Assembly (NCBI GenBank): GCA_016098155.1
Contig: JAAAJB010000211.1
Span: forward strand, 1-53,582
Length of the DNA: 53,582 nucleotides
From: Actinomortierella ambigua
Taxonomy: Eukaryota > Mortierellomycota > Mortierellomycetes > Mortierellales > Mortierellaceae
Reading direction: 5' to 3'
The first letter of the stretch is position 1. Each line of letters opens with the position of its first letter. A model generated the notes under the pieces. The model was not told where the DNA came from. It did not search any database and was given only the letters and a program-made list of their open reading frames with translations. The translations under genes and the position numbers were made by a program. Shown one piece after another: positions 11,201 through 23,825 of this stretch.

Positions 11201-14200
11201 AGTCATGCGGTTACGCGGGAAGAAGCGTCGGTTGGCGACAAAGAGCTCCGTCAGGAACCGCGCCGTCTGCAAGTACTGCAGACGGTCCATGCGCGTCGTC
11301 TTGATCGCCTCGCTCTTGCAAAGCCATCGAGGTGCGTTTTCAATCTTCTCCAGCTTTTCGTACATCTCCTCCAACAACTTGAACTTTTCTTGCACCGTTG
11401 GACTCAGTGTTTCATCCGCTGCCCCCATCTCTCCATGCCCTTCCTCATCCTCCTCCATCGCTGTCGACGCTGCTGCTGCCGCTGCTGCAGAGGAGGGTAT
11501 GCGACGCTGACGTCGAGGCGCACCTGGATCGTGCCAGACAAGAGGCACGCTTGCCTGCCCGTGAGCTGCTCCACGATGCTGTGGAACCGGTTCGTTCGAT
11601 CGCACATCCATCACAATTCGCAGTCCGCCGGGCTCCTCCTCATGCGTGGCCGCTTCTGCACGCTGCTTCTGCTTAGTGGTGTCGCGCCGAGTGCGGTTAG
11701 AATCGCGCATCCTTGCCCTTTGAAGATTGTCGACTAGAACATGAGAGAAGGGAGAGAGAGAGAGAGAGAGAGAGAAAGGTGATTAGTGATTACCTACCCT
11801 TTTTTCGTCAAAGGTTGATCAGATATACCTCATATGCCACTTTCGATGGCTTTGGTCTTACCATGTTGAACCATTTCTCTTGCCTGTTCAAAATCCTCAA
11901 GATCTTCGAGAACCTCAGCAAGGACCAAGCTGGTCGTAAGATCGCTAGGGTCAGCTTGTTGAGCTATACAAGTCGTTTTTTTTTGTTTGTTTTGGCCAGA
12001 TGTAATCTCTCGTTAGAAATCAAAAGTTATCTGCTGTCACTTACTGCTTTTCCAACACACAAAGAAATGTGGATAAACTTGACTTACCTCTGAGAAGGAA
12101 CTCCTTGGCCTGTTCAAGGTCATTCAAGTGACGAAGGCACACACCAGCCATATACCAAATCTTGGGGCTTTCCAAGTCTGGGTAACGAAGGAGCACATCC
12201 ACAACTCTGTATGCGTCTTTCCACATGCGTTTGATCATGTAGTGCTCCGCAACTTCCTCGTATAAATCCGAATAGTCCTCCACAGGACACTTCCACAGGT
12301 ATCGGAATTGAAGCTACCGAACAAGACGTAGGGAAGGGATGGCAAAAAAAGGTGAAGCATTGGCGTCAATATCAAGATGTTGAGAAGTCTTGCGAAAGAG
12401 AATGATTTTGAACACGAAACAACTCAATGCAAACACAGCATAAGAAGATGGAAGAAGGACTAAGAATCTTCAAGTTACCTTGGCTTCTTTGACCTGTTCC
12501 TTCATGAGACGGCAGAGACCAAGTTTGACGCGCAGATCGACTGGTAGGCCATGCGTACGACGGTCGCCCAACTCTGCCTGAAAGGCCTCATCCTCCGGAG
12601 AAGCGTCAAACTCACGATCGTCTGCATAGTCGTCCCACCAAAGCTGATGCGACCGATGCTGAAGACGCAGAGACCAGGTCTTGATGCACTGAATCGGCTT
12701 GTCGTACTCGTCAAACATCATGTACAGTTCACCCAACATGTTCAGGGCCGAGTATCCAAACGTCACCTCGTCCTCCTGGTCATCCATGTCAAACGGATTG
12801 CGATTGGCTCCGCTATATGGGTCCTCCTGGGATGAATAAAAGTTGTACGCGGCCTCGTAAAGCTCAAGTGCCTTTTGCATGTTGTCCTTGTAGTTCTTGC
12901 TGTCTGGCGGCAGGGTGCCGTAGAGTTTGACAAGCTCCTCAAGTGCTCCCATGTTGTGTGGCCGAAGCTGGAGTACCCGAAGGAACCCCTGGATGGCATT
13001 CTCCGTTTTTCCCGTGGCCGCGTACATGAATGAACGATCCCAGATTGCATCTACGTCTGTCCTGTCTGCACGCACAGCCTTGCCGAAACAGTAGAGTGCC
13101 TGCTGATCGTAACCAAACTCCCTGAAAATCATGATATTGTCCCCCGGCAACCACAGGATGGAACGTTGTCAGGAACGGATTGGATTAGAAAACAATAAAT
13201 AGCATTTCAAAGAGGATCCTCTTCCAACAAAAACAAGACGCCATTCTCGTCAGGGAGTATTCACAGAAGGGTACGTACTTGGACATCATACCGAGCTGCT
13301 TCCACTTTTCACCGTCCTTGGGACGCAAGTGGGCCGCCACCAAGAAGAGGGACAAGGCCTTATCGTGGTTACCCATCTCCTTTTGGATCTCACCCATTGT
13401 GTTCCATGCTTGGTAGACGCTCTTGTTCTTCATGATGACCTGCTGGTAAAACTCAATGGCGCGGTCATAATTAAGTTCCGTATAAGCCTTATTGGCTTCG
13501 CCAAGAAGCGCTTGGACGTCTGGTGCAAGGATAGGCGCTCGCGGACCAGCCAGCTATTCAGAGGTAAAACGAGAACAATAGCATGGTAAGGTGATCAAGG
13601 AGGTTAGATCGTTAGACTGTGGAGGACGATATTCAAATTAAAAAAAAAAAGTCCGATGATGATCCGTTGCCTGTCGTAGTCATACCCGACGCTTCTCTCG
13701 TCTCGTCTTTGGTTTCATTGCGAACCCGAGCTCCTCCAGACCTTCCATTGACTCTATATCGTCATCATCCATGTCTTCTCCATCGTCGTCACCCATGGCA
13801 AAGTCTTGTGTACGGTCAAACGCAAAGGGGCTACATTTGGATGGAACACCCAAAAAAAAAATAAAAAAAAATAAACACACAGACGAGTTAAATCATTTTT
13901 GACTCTTCTACTTTTCAACTTGTCTGCGTGCACAAAATCAAACTTCTCCCCCCTCCTGTTTTTTTTTTCTATACCTTTCGCTTTGACCAAGCTGTTCCAA
14001 TGCCAGTGCTGTATCGTTGTCGAATTCAGACGCGATAAAAGCTGCCTCGGCGCGAAGAGACTCGGTCATCTGGCTCATCATATCCTTTGTGCTTTGTGGG
14101 AGGTCCTCTGCATCATCCATGTCATCGCCGCCCTGCCCGCCGACGCTAGGTGGGTGGACACTACTCCGTCCTGCGAGAGCCCCCTGGAAAGCCTGGCTCG

Positions 14201-14534
14201 CGATAGACGACTGCTCGTGGATTTGGATGTTGGCCAGCGTCTGGTTGAGATCTTCGGCAGCGTGGATATTGCCAATGACTGACGGGTGTCCCGCTGATCC
14301 TACAAACCCGAGCCTCTCTCCGACTGTTGACACCTGTTCCAGCTCGCCAGGGTTCTGCTGAAGTCGACTTAGCAGCGCGCTTGGGCGCGTGAATGGCTCC
14401 TGAATTTCAGGGTCCATGAATGCAGTGGGCAGGCTGGGTAGATCTCCTTGAGCAGCAGCCTCGGCCTCCAGTGCTTCAAGCACCTTGTCCTGTGTGGCAG
14501 GGCGCTGGTCGTCACTGTCTCTATGTGAATCCAT
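8202..14534 (-). CDS. TFC4: TFIIIC TPR subunit (Tfc4/Sfc4/GTF3C3 type)
   Basis: Model: complement(join(8202..10790, 10985..11733, 11862..11963, 12088..12313, 12479..13121, 13279..13553, 13686..13830, 13975..14534)), 1762 aa; all phases agree. This is the TPR scaffold of RNA polymerase III factor TFIIIC, which binds A-box promoters of tRNA genes and recruits TFIIIB in the nucleus. Evidence is an acidic N-terminal region (MGDDDGEDMDDDD), then TPR units such as AYTELNYDRAIEFYQQVI, KALSLFLVAAHLRPKD and QALYCFGKAVRADRTDVDAIWDRS, later AYRVVDVLLRYPD, and the C-terminal pair EAEYNLARGFHHLG and AAYNLARIYAQLG ending in KYCSI. Yeast and human relatives are about 900-1000 aa. The excess is low-complexity insertion, including a long Asp/Glu run (8471-8681) between the last two TPRs. 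Identity is strong. Confidence 0.9.
8471..8681 (-). repeat. Asp/Glu codon repeat tract within TFIIIC subunit
   Basis: Plus-strand TCG/TCA/TCC/TTC triplet repetition encodes, on the minus strand, about 19 Asp, then about 13 Glu, then a mixed E/K/D region followed by KQQ repeats. Trinucleotide slippage is the likely origin. It is in frame with the flanking TPRs, so it is a translated insertion. Confidence 0.85.
10915..10937. repeat. (CA)n microsatellite in a TFIIIC intron
   Basis: Perfect CA dinucleotide run of about 11 units inside the intron between the exons ending at 10985 and starting at 10790 on the minus strand. Confidence 0.85.
11752..11775. repeat. (GA)n microsatellite in a TFIIIC intron
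   Basis: GA run in the intron 11734-11861. On the transcribed strand it is a CT run just upstream of the TTCTAG acceptor, so it doubles as the polypyrimidine tract. Confidence 0.85.
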
Positions 14535-15365
14535 GAAGAGGAGTAAAAGAGTGGGAGAGAATGAATGGGGCCTCAATCAACTCACCTGCTGTAACACGAA
14601 GTCACGTGCATCCGCCACGCCACCAAGCATGCAATGCTGCATGTCCAAATCCATACAGCCCGATCATCTTCGCTGTTGTCGCGTCGGCGCGCATGATGCA
14701 TAAGGAGGGAGGGAGAGGCTCAACCATTTTTCCTTGCTTCAGTCGATTCACTCTGCATCTATGAGCAAGCATACGTACGCGCTTCTAGCTGAAGTCACGA
14801 AAAAAATGGCCGAGGTAGTAGCTGTCTGCGCTGAGCGACAGCCAATACAACAGACTCACTTTTCCCACACAGTTCTGTTTCTCTTTCTCCCCTTGAAAGA
14901 GTCCAGCCATTGTCCTTCCACCTGTTCTCCTCCTCCATCGGCTGTCTGCCCCTCGAAACGCAATACTCTTCTGTCTGCATGAACTATGGTTACAGCCCAT
15001 TCAAAGGAGAGAGGATTTGAGTAAGAAAGATAGTAAGAGGATGAGGATAGTCGTGAAAATGGATAACCAAGTACTTTCCTGTTGGCCCGAGTCGGACGTT
15101 CTTGTAATGAGATCAAGAAGTGCCCAAAGGGACACCACCAACTCGTCCAGACACAACTTGCTCTGATGAGTGGCGCCGATTGAGAGGCAGCATAGGCGAG
15201 ACGGATGAGAGTGCACTATGCTGCCGGCATGCCGCAGCTTGAGTGAACCATGCCCTCGCACCATTTAAAAGTATCCTCCTCCCCTCTACCGCCTCTCCTC
15301 ACCATCTTGACTTCACAACAGCTCCACCAACAACTATCGAATCAAACTCTCTATCGGAAACCATC
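14535..15365. promoter_or_regulatory. Divergent intergenic region, TFIIIC subunit / Cys-rich secreted protein
   Basis: 831 bp between the TFIIIC start (leftward) and the 15366 start (rightward). It has no supported coding sequence. It must hold the promoters of both genes. Confidence 0.5.
15264..15270 (+). promoter_or_regulatory. TATA-like element upstream of Cys-rich secreted protein 1
   Basis: TTTAAAA about 100 bp before the ATG at 15366, followed by a CT-rich stretch typical of a fungal leader. Motif and position only. Confidence 0.35.
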
Positions 15366-15876
15366 ATGCAATCTACCAAGGTTTGGCATCACCTTCGACT
15401 GCCATGCGACTCATCTTGAAGCGCTCCCTCGTAGCCCGAAAAAAAAAACCGTGTATGCTGACATGATTCATTATCCATGATCTTGCGCTTGCCTTTCCCC
15501 CTTATTTGTTTCCTTTTCATCTTAAAAAAAGTCTCACAATGCAGCGATTGTCCTTGTGCTGATGCTTTCGGCCATGACCTTGGTCTGCAAGGCGGTCGTT
15601 TGGGATCCCTCCCATTGTTCGTGGGAAGGTACGATCCCCTTCTGCAATTCGGACTGTCCCAGAGGCAACCAATTTCGATGCACCACCGAGCCGCACTCTT
15701 GCAACACTGGCCATAAAGGGCTCTGCTGCGAGGATGAGAAGCTGGCTAATTGCTGCCGTGTCATCAACGGTATCCATCCAAACATTTACGACCAAGTCGC
15801 GCAATTTGATCCAAAGATGGCTGAGGCGATTCTTCAAACATGCAAACAAATGCACGAGGCCGATTTGCCACATTAG
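15366..15876 (+). CDS. Cys-rich secreted protein 1 (10 cysteines)
   Basis: Model: join(15366..15380, 15532..15876), 119 aa. The 15-nt first exon (MQSTK) joins in phase 0 to an exon giving a clear hydrophobic signal peptide (AAIVLVLMLSAMTLVCKA). The donor GTTTGG is weak and the acceptor AAAAAAAG follows a CT-rich tract, so the first exon is less certain than the rest. The mature part has ten cysteines in a C-x(8)-C-x(3)-C style opening (SHCSWEGTIPFCNSDC), two CC pairs and one distal Cys. The CxWxGTxPFCxxxC signature recurs in small secreted proteins of fungi and animals, but no function is established. It is probably a disulphide-rich extracellular protein. AATAAA at 16036 is a plausible 3'-end signal. 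Confidence 0.7.
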
Positions 15877-18410
15877 CTAGCGGTACAGAGATACTCGTGA
15901 AGGAATGAAGGGGAGAGGGAAGGTGGATTGGTTTGGCAGAACCGTCTTTAGTGTTCCTCTGGTTCTGACCTGTTCAGTCTTGCTTCGTACCTTCCTCCTC
16001 TTACGCCCCCTCATTCCTTCCCACACATCCTCCGTAATAAAGAAAGAGGCGCTTTCTTTCTTTGTAACCTTGCTCGTCTTGGTAGAGTGTACTTTCAGCA
16101 ATGGCAACTAGGTGGAGATGGTTGTCATCGAGTCCTGCGCCTCTTCTAGAAGAGCCCCATCCCTGTCACAATGCGAGAGACAAGTTGGCCACTGGTGTAC
16201 TTACTGTGCTACGATATAACAATATATTTCTATTGCGATTACTACAATCTGTACTTCTTTTTACTGCCACTACCATGATCTCGCCCAATAAACGTGCACT
16301 CTCGTACTCCCTCCCTTTTTGACTTCCACGACGGTATTTGTTTGTTCCGCAACACGCTTCTGTTGATCGAGAGCAACGGTCGCTGGCAAGAATGAACTAG
16401 CCTAGAAAAAAAAAAGTATGATTACTGTAGTGTTCCAATTCCAATGTTCATTGGAAATAACGTTCATAGTCTCATTGTGAGCACTCCTCTGGGGAACACA
16501 GTTTTCACGATGAGCAAAAAAAAAAAAAAGTATCATCCTTCTGTGCCCACTCTAGCAAACAGTCCAAAGATACGCCAAAGAACCCTGCTGGTTGCACCAG
16601 ATTGCACTTTGGATCCTAGCCAACCCATGAGGTCCTCCTGATACACACTAACTCCAGATCGCTCGCTTCCATGAGCACTCTGCTATCTCTACCTTTCTCC
16701 CTCCCTTCCCCCTATCTCTAAAGTCATGAAGTAGCTAGTATGTTGGTTGCATAATTGTTTTGTTTTATTTTTTTTCATGAGCATTACAATTTTTCCCTGC
16801 ATTTTTGCAAGTGTCGGCGCGAGTACAGTTCCAGCAGGTGCATTGGTTGTTTGTCATCTCTTGCGAGTACGCAGTAAAAAAAAAAATTATTTGCAACTTT
16901 TGGATCGCCGGGTTGACAACGCACATTACATGCATCATCCACCCTTGTTTGTGGGGAAAAGGGGGCGGAGGCGAGGCTTTCAGATGTATTTTGATCATGG
17001 TTGACTAAGCGCGAATGGCACAGACGACGAATGTCATTTTGGAACGAGGGCCGCGACGCAGGACAGATGCCCGGTTGCCAAAAGCATGAACACTAAAGAG
17101 CTTTGTGTTTCAACTTCAACGATGCTTAGTGCCTCGGTCCCCATCTATATTGTTGGACGCTGGTTGGGGGGGGGGAGGGAGGGAGAAAGGCATATCATGG
17201 TTCCATCCGGCATCTGGTTGGCTGACTGACTGGTCGGCTGGATGACCGGCTGGATGACTATTGTCAATGCTGGGTGGAGGCGAGGCATGTGGAGTCTGTT
17301 GTGTTGGCACAAAAATAAAAGGCTCTTGTTTCCTCTACTTGTGTGCGCGCACTTGCCCCGAGTCACTAGTGGGGAAAAGAATGTTGACAACTGGTTTGGC
17401 CGTTGACTCACGTGCAGATGGTTCTATCCACCATCACCATCCTAGACGATGGGGCCCACGGAGAACACCAAGTAGGGTGGGACATGGTGAGAGGGTTAAA
17501 CACGATCCAGTCAAACAGAAGGGGTCCATCCTTAAAGACAAGACACAAAGTGGGAATGACGATTGGACATTTTAAAGCCGTATTATGTACAGTTCTACAC
17601 TGGAGAGCGGGGAGGGAGGGGGAGGGGGAGGAAAGAGGAGGCCGACAAGGTTCGAGTGCTGTCTATCAATCTCTTCCTCGCACACAATCATGTTATAATA
17701 ATTGAAGAATGTTATTTTTGTGTGAGTGAGTGTGAGTGTGTATGGGATTGTTCACTGGTCATTGACATGACAGGAGGAGAATGAAAAACACACACACACG
17801 CAAAACTCTATTCACCTTCATTTCCTGTCTCAGGTGGAAGGATGGACAGTCTGTGTGCCTGTTACCTCCAACACCCAGAGCCTCGTTTAGACAATCGGGC
17901 CTCGCGTTCAGGCGTCGATTGGAGCGACACAAATCAAAAGTCATTCATTCTTTCTCTCTTTCTCTCGTTACTCACTTCCTGGCGACATCCTTGGGCTTCT
18001 TCTCCTTTCGTTCCCTCTTCTTTTCTCTCTTTCTCTCTTTCTGTTTCCTCCTCTTTTTCTTCAGGCATCATCAATCACTCTCCACAGGCGCATCTCCTCC
18101 CTGCAACCAACAAACACCTTTCATCGCCCTCACTTTCCACGCATCCCTTTCAATCATTCCTACATCGGTCACCATCTCAAGCAACCTTCTCCCTCTCTTC
18201 CTTCACTCGCACTCACGCACACAGGCACATTCATTCTCTCTCTCTCTCTCTCTTTTCGACCGCTCCCTTCCATTCTCACTCACCCTGCAACAATTTTTCC
18301 ATCCTCCTCCGCTGCTGTTGCCTCTTCTCTTCTCTTGTCTTCACTTCCCTTCCCCTCTCTTCCTCCTCGCACTCCAGCACAGCAAAGCATAGCTTCACAC
18401 AGCCAAGCCC
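15877..18410. other. 2.5-kb gene-free region ahead of the receptor gene
   Basis: No reading frame here shows convincing coding bias or domain. It contains several A(9-13) runs, a short tandem repeat of a GGCTGGATGACC-like unit near 17234-17260, and from about 17940 to 18400 a long pyrimidine-rich stretch (CT runs) leading to the receptor ATG. The pyrimidine tract is probably promoter or 5' leader. Confidence 0.5.
16036..16041 (+). terminator. AATAAA polyadenylation-type signal
   Basis: Canonical hexamer about 160 bp after the stop of Cys-rich secreted protein 1. A second copy is at 16287-16292. Confidence 0.35.
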
Positions 18411-21400
18411 ATGCGTTTCAGCACGGTTGTGTTCACCTTTGGCACGCTGGCCATGTCAGCAAGCCAAGTTGTAGCCAGTGGTCAAAGTATGAATCTCCTC
18501 ACTTTTCTGGTATCTTGTATTCCCTCGCTCTTGCCACCACGTTGTTTTTGTCCCATCCACGCCAATTTTTGTACGACTCTATCAGTGTTGGGTCGAGAAT
18601 CAATCCCCCACCCTCCTATTGCCCTCCCCCCTTTTCTCCAATCCCTCTACAGCGTCCCATTCCTCCTGTCCTCTTTCTCGCGTCCAGAAAAAAAAAAGAG
18701 GTGAATGCTTGTTGCAATGGCATCACTGCGTTGTTGGTTCATGCAACCCATGGCGGAATGCAAACAATAGAAGGGTGGGAAGGAAGAGAGGGGTCGTGCA
18801 AACCATCTGCATCTTGCCAAGCTCACAGCTGTGCTTTTTCGAGTGCAACCGGGGGTCGTGTTGCACCTACACACACAAAAAGTACATCGACGCATACACA
18901 AATGGATGGCTGTCGTCCTTCAAGCGCCATTCTGAGCTAAAGGCCATGCGTTACTCTTCATTCTCTGTTCTCTTCTGAGCATTTCCCGCTATCGATCGCT
19001 GAGCTTGGTATACTTTGTTCCCTCTCACTGCATGATTATTCGAGGCACCCCGATCGACATGCTTTCTTCCTGCAACCCCCCCTCTCCTCTTTCTTCCCAC
19101 TGGTTCTGTTTCACTGATCCAACCCTAGCAACTGCACTTTCCTAGCGTGCCCACTTCCCCTTCGGTGTGTGGACACTTTGACAAACGCACACACACCCTT
19201 TCTGGTACCCACAGTCGCCATGTGAGGGTGTCTCGCATTACCTACGATGAAGCTTATCCTTCAAAAGTACGTACCCTGTGCTGTCGGCAGACAGGAGGGG
19301 GACCTTATAACTGGCCAGTTACTACAATGGCCCCGTTCGACATCCGACATTGTGCGGCGTTCTTTTTTTGGGCACACTACCTACAATTCCTTGTTTTGAT
19401 CAAGCTCCACTCTTTCCTCTACGTATCTGGAAGGAATACCTCTACCGGGGTACCCTCTCGTTGTTTGCACGAAAAAACACAGACATCTTGTCTCCATCTA
19501 TATTTTTTTTTCCTTCAGTCTTTCTTTTTTTTCCCCTCCGCTGAGAGCTTCTGAATGGCACTGGAGAAACTCACTCACCTGGATGAATTTGGCTCTTTTC
19601 CTTGATTCTAGTGGTACCATATAATGGCACACTTTGCAAAGTAAGTCATCCGCCTGCTCTTGTTCTTTCTCTCTCTTTCACTCTCACGCGTGCGCGCTCT
19701 CTCTCTCTCTCTCTCTCTGTTTCTTCGCAATCATCATGCATCTCTCCCCCTCCACTCCCACTGTCAATTGTTCAACGGAAACAATGCAGCTCACCGGCAT
19801 GTTTGAATGTTCCACCCTGTGTGATTGTGATCATGTAGAACTACATCGATTACGAGGTATGGCTTCCGGATGGTATGACCGTCGATGCAATGGAAGCCGC
19901 GCTTGTGCAAGGCGGAGCGATGGAGATGCTCGCATTGCCCGACCCGTGCAAGACCTCGGCCATTGTCAACATTTGCGCGTCCGCCTATCCAAGACCAGTC
20001 AAAGTAGCAGGTAAACCATGGGAATGAGAGAAAAGCAACGATTTTTTTATTTATTTATTCTGGCATCTCCAAACGCCTACCTCACTGAAATGGAAAATTA
20101 TCCGGTGAGAAAATACCACACATTCCTGTCCTACCAAACATGCAATTAAATCGCTCTTTTTATTTGGTTCGTGTTGAATCCAGACAATACATTCAACGTC
20201 TTGTTTGCATGCAAGTCTGCATGCTTACAAGCAGCCAAGGAGTGCACGCCAGATTTGGTCTACCTGAACCACACCGAGGCTATCCCCAAGTGTGAAATTG
20301 TCCCGGGTACAGAGGCCTTTGGTCCCATCCAATACCAAAACGATGGCTCTTGCAACAAGATGTTTGCACTGAAGCCCGACTTTAGCTGCCCTACCAAGGG
20401 TGAGGAGAACTGTCCCGACCCATTCGTGAGGGACAACCAGTTCTGGATTGACGGCACGAACACCGATGACAAATATTGTAGCTGGTATGTATCAACAGGG
20501 ATAGACAATGTGCTGGAAGATCCCTCATTCCGCTAGATATCATAGAGGGGGAGGTATAATCTATTCTTTACCGAACGTGCTGACGTTTGTTGACTTGATG
20601 TCACCTCCTCTTACTTTTTTAACCACCTTTTTTTTAGTGGATGCTGCATGCCCTGCCCACAGACAGAGCTTTATTACAAAAAGGGTCAATTAGCCATGGG
20701 TCTCTTTATCACGGATGTCTTCAAGGGTGTGGCTGCCGTCGGCGCCTTTATCCTGATGATTTCGTACCTCGTCCTTCCCGACAAGCGACAGCATCCCGGC
20801 AATCTCATCCTGTTTGCATCCATCTCGACATTCCTATTTGCTGCAATGGGATTCTTGTCGTACGGAGACCCGAAGCGTGTCCAGTGTATGCCCAACGGTG
20901 TGACTCCCTCGACGTCCAACTCCAACATCTACTGCACGGTCCAGGGCGTGTGGCTCATCTTTAGTGCCATCTCGACAGCGGTGTGGCTGACAATCATCAT
21001 TGTGAATCTGCATCTCAGCACGGTATGGAACTCGAACTGGCTCGCACGACATACCTGGGTCGCTCATTTCCTCGGCTGGGTCTTCCCGGCCGCCTTTGCC
21101 ATTATCGGTCTCGTCAACAAAGAGTATGGATGGATGAACTCGAACCAGTGCAACCTCTCTGCAGAGGCGGTCGTCCCACTCTTGTTTGCTCCTCTGGGGT
21201 TCATTGTCATTCCCAGCACTCTGCTGCATTTTGCCACGTTTTTCCACATCATCCGGATCACGCTGCAGACAGAAATTTCGGAGACCATGTCGCGCTCGAC
21301 CATGTCGTCGGGTAAGGCAGCGCGTATCTCTCATCGTCGCCACGTCATGAACGCCGTCCGCATCCAGTGGCGTGCGGCCGTGCTGTGTCTTGTCGTGTCG

Positions 21401-21718
21401 TGTTCTGTGGTGATATACTGGGTATTCTATGTAGTGGAGAACCTGAAGACAGACATGACCTGGCAGAGCATCTGGCAGCTGTGCATCTTTGTCACGCGTG
21501 GTGGCCAGGACTTTTGCGCGCAATACGCCGACGGTCATGTTCCGGGCTTTGTGATGATGATGGTGGCCGAGTGTCTTGTCAGTGCCACCGGCCTCTTTAT
21601 CTTCCTGCTCTTCTTTAAGAAGTCTGTCATGCAAGAATGGTGGGAGCTTATGTCCGGCTGGGTGTGCTGCGCTGGTGGTCGCCACAGGCGCGATGTTGAC
21701 CAGTTCTATGTCATCTAA
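18411..21718 (+). CDS. Frizzled/Smoothened-like seven-transmembrane receptor
   Basis: Model: join(18411..18486, 19612..19640, 19839..20010, 20184..20484, 20638..21718), 552 aa, all phases consistent. A signal peptide (residues 1-23, ending QVVAS) leads into a Cys-rich extracellular domain of about 170 aa (GTLCKNYIDYEVWLP, NICASAYP, LFACKSACL) that ends in a dense Cys cluster (YCSCGCCMPCP). Seven hydrophobic segments follow, from about residue 210 to 520, in the pattern of the Frizzled class: a long TM1, W-rich TM3 (VWLIFSAISTAVWLTIIIVN), TM5 near FIVIPSTLLHFATFF, and a W in the TM7 tail. Fungal Fz/Smo-like receptors are known from early-diverging fungi; their ligands are unknown. It sits at the plasma membrane. 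The first intron (1125 bp) is far longer than the others. The aspartic protease lies downstream on the same strand. Confidence 0.88.
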
Positions 21719-22622
21719 ACCATTGTCGCCTGTTTTTTTGTTCATCCTGGTCCCTCAGGTTGTGTTTTACCCATTTTGCACCAGCAACCCACATATCCTG
21801 ATGTTGACCATCTTCACTCATACACCCACTCCACCTCAACCCTATACTTTCACTTCATAGATAGCTTTCAACATTTCCAGACTCTGGGAGAATATAATTA
21901 TACATGTATATGTCTGAGCTGTTTTCTAGTCGACGAGGGTAGAGACCACTCTCGCCCTCTCTCTTTTTGTCCTCCCCTGTCCTTCCCCCTATGACAAGCG
22001 TAACTCGTGTCAGTGACACCAACACATAAATATATTGAAAAAGAAAGAAAGCTGAGCGCTCTCATTGCTAGTCTTTTTCTCCGCCTTGTTGGTCTCCTTC
22101 ATAGGCACAACACTAACGGTCCTTTGTGCATGTCCCCCGTCGCCATCTTCATGGATCCCTCCCCCTCCGCCCCCGCCCCCTCATTCCCATCCACTGCATC
22201 GTCGTCCACACTCGCCCACACTGTTCTGCGCCCTTGAGTGTTTCTCTCGCATTCTCGTCATTATACAGCTTCCTAGCCCACACTTTCCATTCATCCTCTG
22301 GAGCATACCCTCCGTCTGGTCCAACGCCTTCTGAACAACAAAAAAAGCCTTACTTGCATCTTATATACCCCCTCCATTGCCATCATCCATCGAATGCATT
22401 TTAATTCGATTCGACATTTCAATGCAAAGACTTTAGACCAATTCATCTAGAATACCCCCTCCCTTCCTTCACCAGAATATCCCCCTTCCCCCCATTTTTT
22501 TTTTTTTTTTTTTGGGCACCATGTCTTCCAGACCGAGAACTCTGAGAGCGACACCACCGCCGCCGCTCAACGAGTCCGACAGTTGTTACAGGGCGGCGCC
22601 AGTGTCGTCTCGGCGCTCGATC
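21719..22622. other. Intergenic region between receptor and aspartic protease
   Basis: CT-rich, no independent gene seen. It ends in a T(15+) run at about 22497-22513. The in-frame ATG at 22521 lies here and would add 34 residues to the protease N-terminus. Confidence 0.5.
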
Positions 22623-23759
22623 ATGTCCACATTTGCATGGGTACTTCTGGCGACTTTGGTACTCCATCCAGGACTCTGCTCTGCCTCGACCACGACCACG
22701 ACCTCGACCACCCCGGCTACTGCTGCTGCGGCCGAGAACAGTGATGTCGTTTCATTGGATCGACGGTCGCGACTTTGGATACCCCCTGAAGGCGCCGAGC
22801 CTTACAGCGTGCCCATCCATCCCATCACCGTTCCAACGGATCTTCAACGGTCGCCTCCTTCTTTTTCTTCATCGCCCCCTGCTGCCCTCGATAATGGGTC
22901 GCTGTCGGGATCACCACCATCCTCTTCCTCCTCCATACCGCTTTCTCATTTCTCATCCAAGGCTGCTGCACCACCATCCACCAACAGCACCAAGGGTGGT
23001 AGTGGAAGTGGCCGTGGTGCCCCTAAGAACAGTACCACAGCCCCAACCATCATCAGCGTGCCGTTGCAAAACCTGAACGCTGACACTGTCGTACGTTGGC
23101 CATTGTTTTTTTTTTTCGTGTTGCCCTGTTTCTCACCCCCCCTCCCTCTTTTATCTCGGGAAGGGGTGTTCAGGCTAAACAGATGAGACTAGTGCTGGCT
23201 GATACGACTATTAACTGATGGTACCTGAATTTTTTCTTCTTGTTTCTATTTTCTAATTTGATGGATGCGCCCAACTCGTCCCCCCCTCTCCCCCCTCTCC
23301 TCTTTGTTCCTCTATTGTCTGCCCAATGCCTAATGCTCGATTACGCCGTGTTCCATTCTTCTTCAAAGTATATTGGTAAGAACTAACCTTCCCCCTACCA
23401 TGTCAACTCTGGCGCAGTTCATTTTTTTCCCCTTTCCGGCCTACTGTTTGAGTTGCATTGTGGTACAAAGATAAAATGTGGCCTCTTACTTTTCTTTTTT
23501 TGCACGATGTCATGGATACAAAAGACAAGCTACATACAACATTGTTGGACTGACATCTCAATTAATAAAATAGGCTCGGTGGGCATTGGTACTCCTGCTC
23601 AAAACTTTTCAATTGTCCTCGACACGGGCAGCAGTGACTTTTGGGTCCCATCCATGGCATGCACGACAACTGTCTGTGTTGGACTCAACCGATTCAATAC
23701 CAACCGATCTTCGTAAGTATTTTTTGTCTCCTACTTTCACCTAGTCTCTCCTTTTGCAA

Positions 23760-23825
<66 letters not shown>

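Noticed and set aside
17781..18940. Overlapping plus-strand frames of about 200 codons before and inside the receptor gene
   Set aside because: They translate pyrimidine-rich leader and intron sequence (poly Ser/Leu/Phe) and have no domain.
20834..21745. 303-codon minus-strand frame
   Set aside because: Antisense shadow of the receptor's 7TM exon; charged, no motif.
22521..22622. Upstream in-frame ATG for the aspartic protease
   Set aside because: It would place 34 polar residues before a clear signal peptide; kept only as an alternative start.
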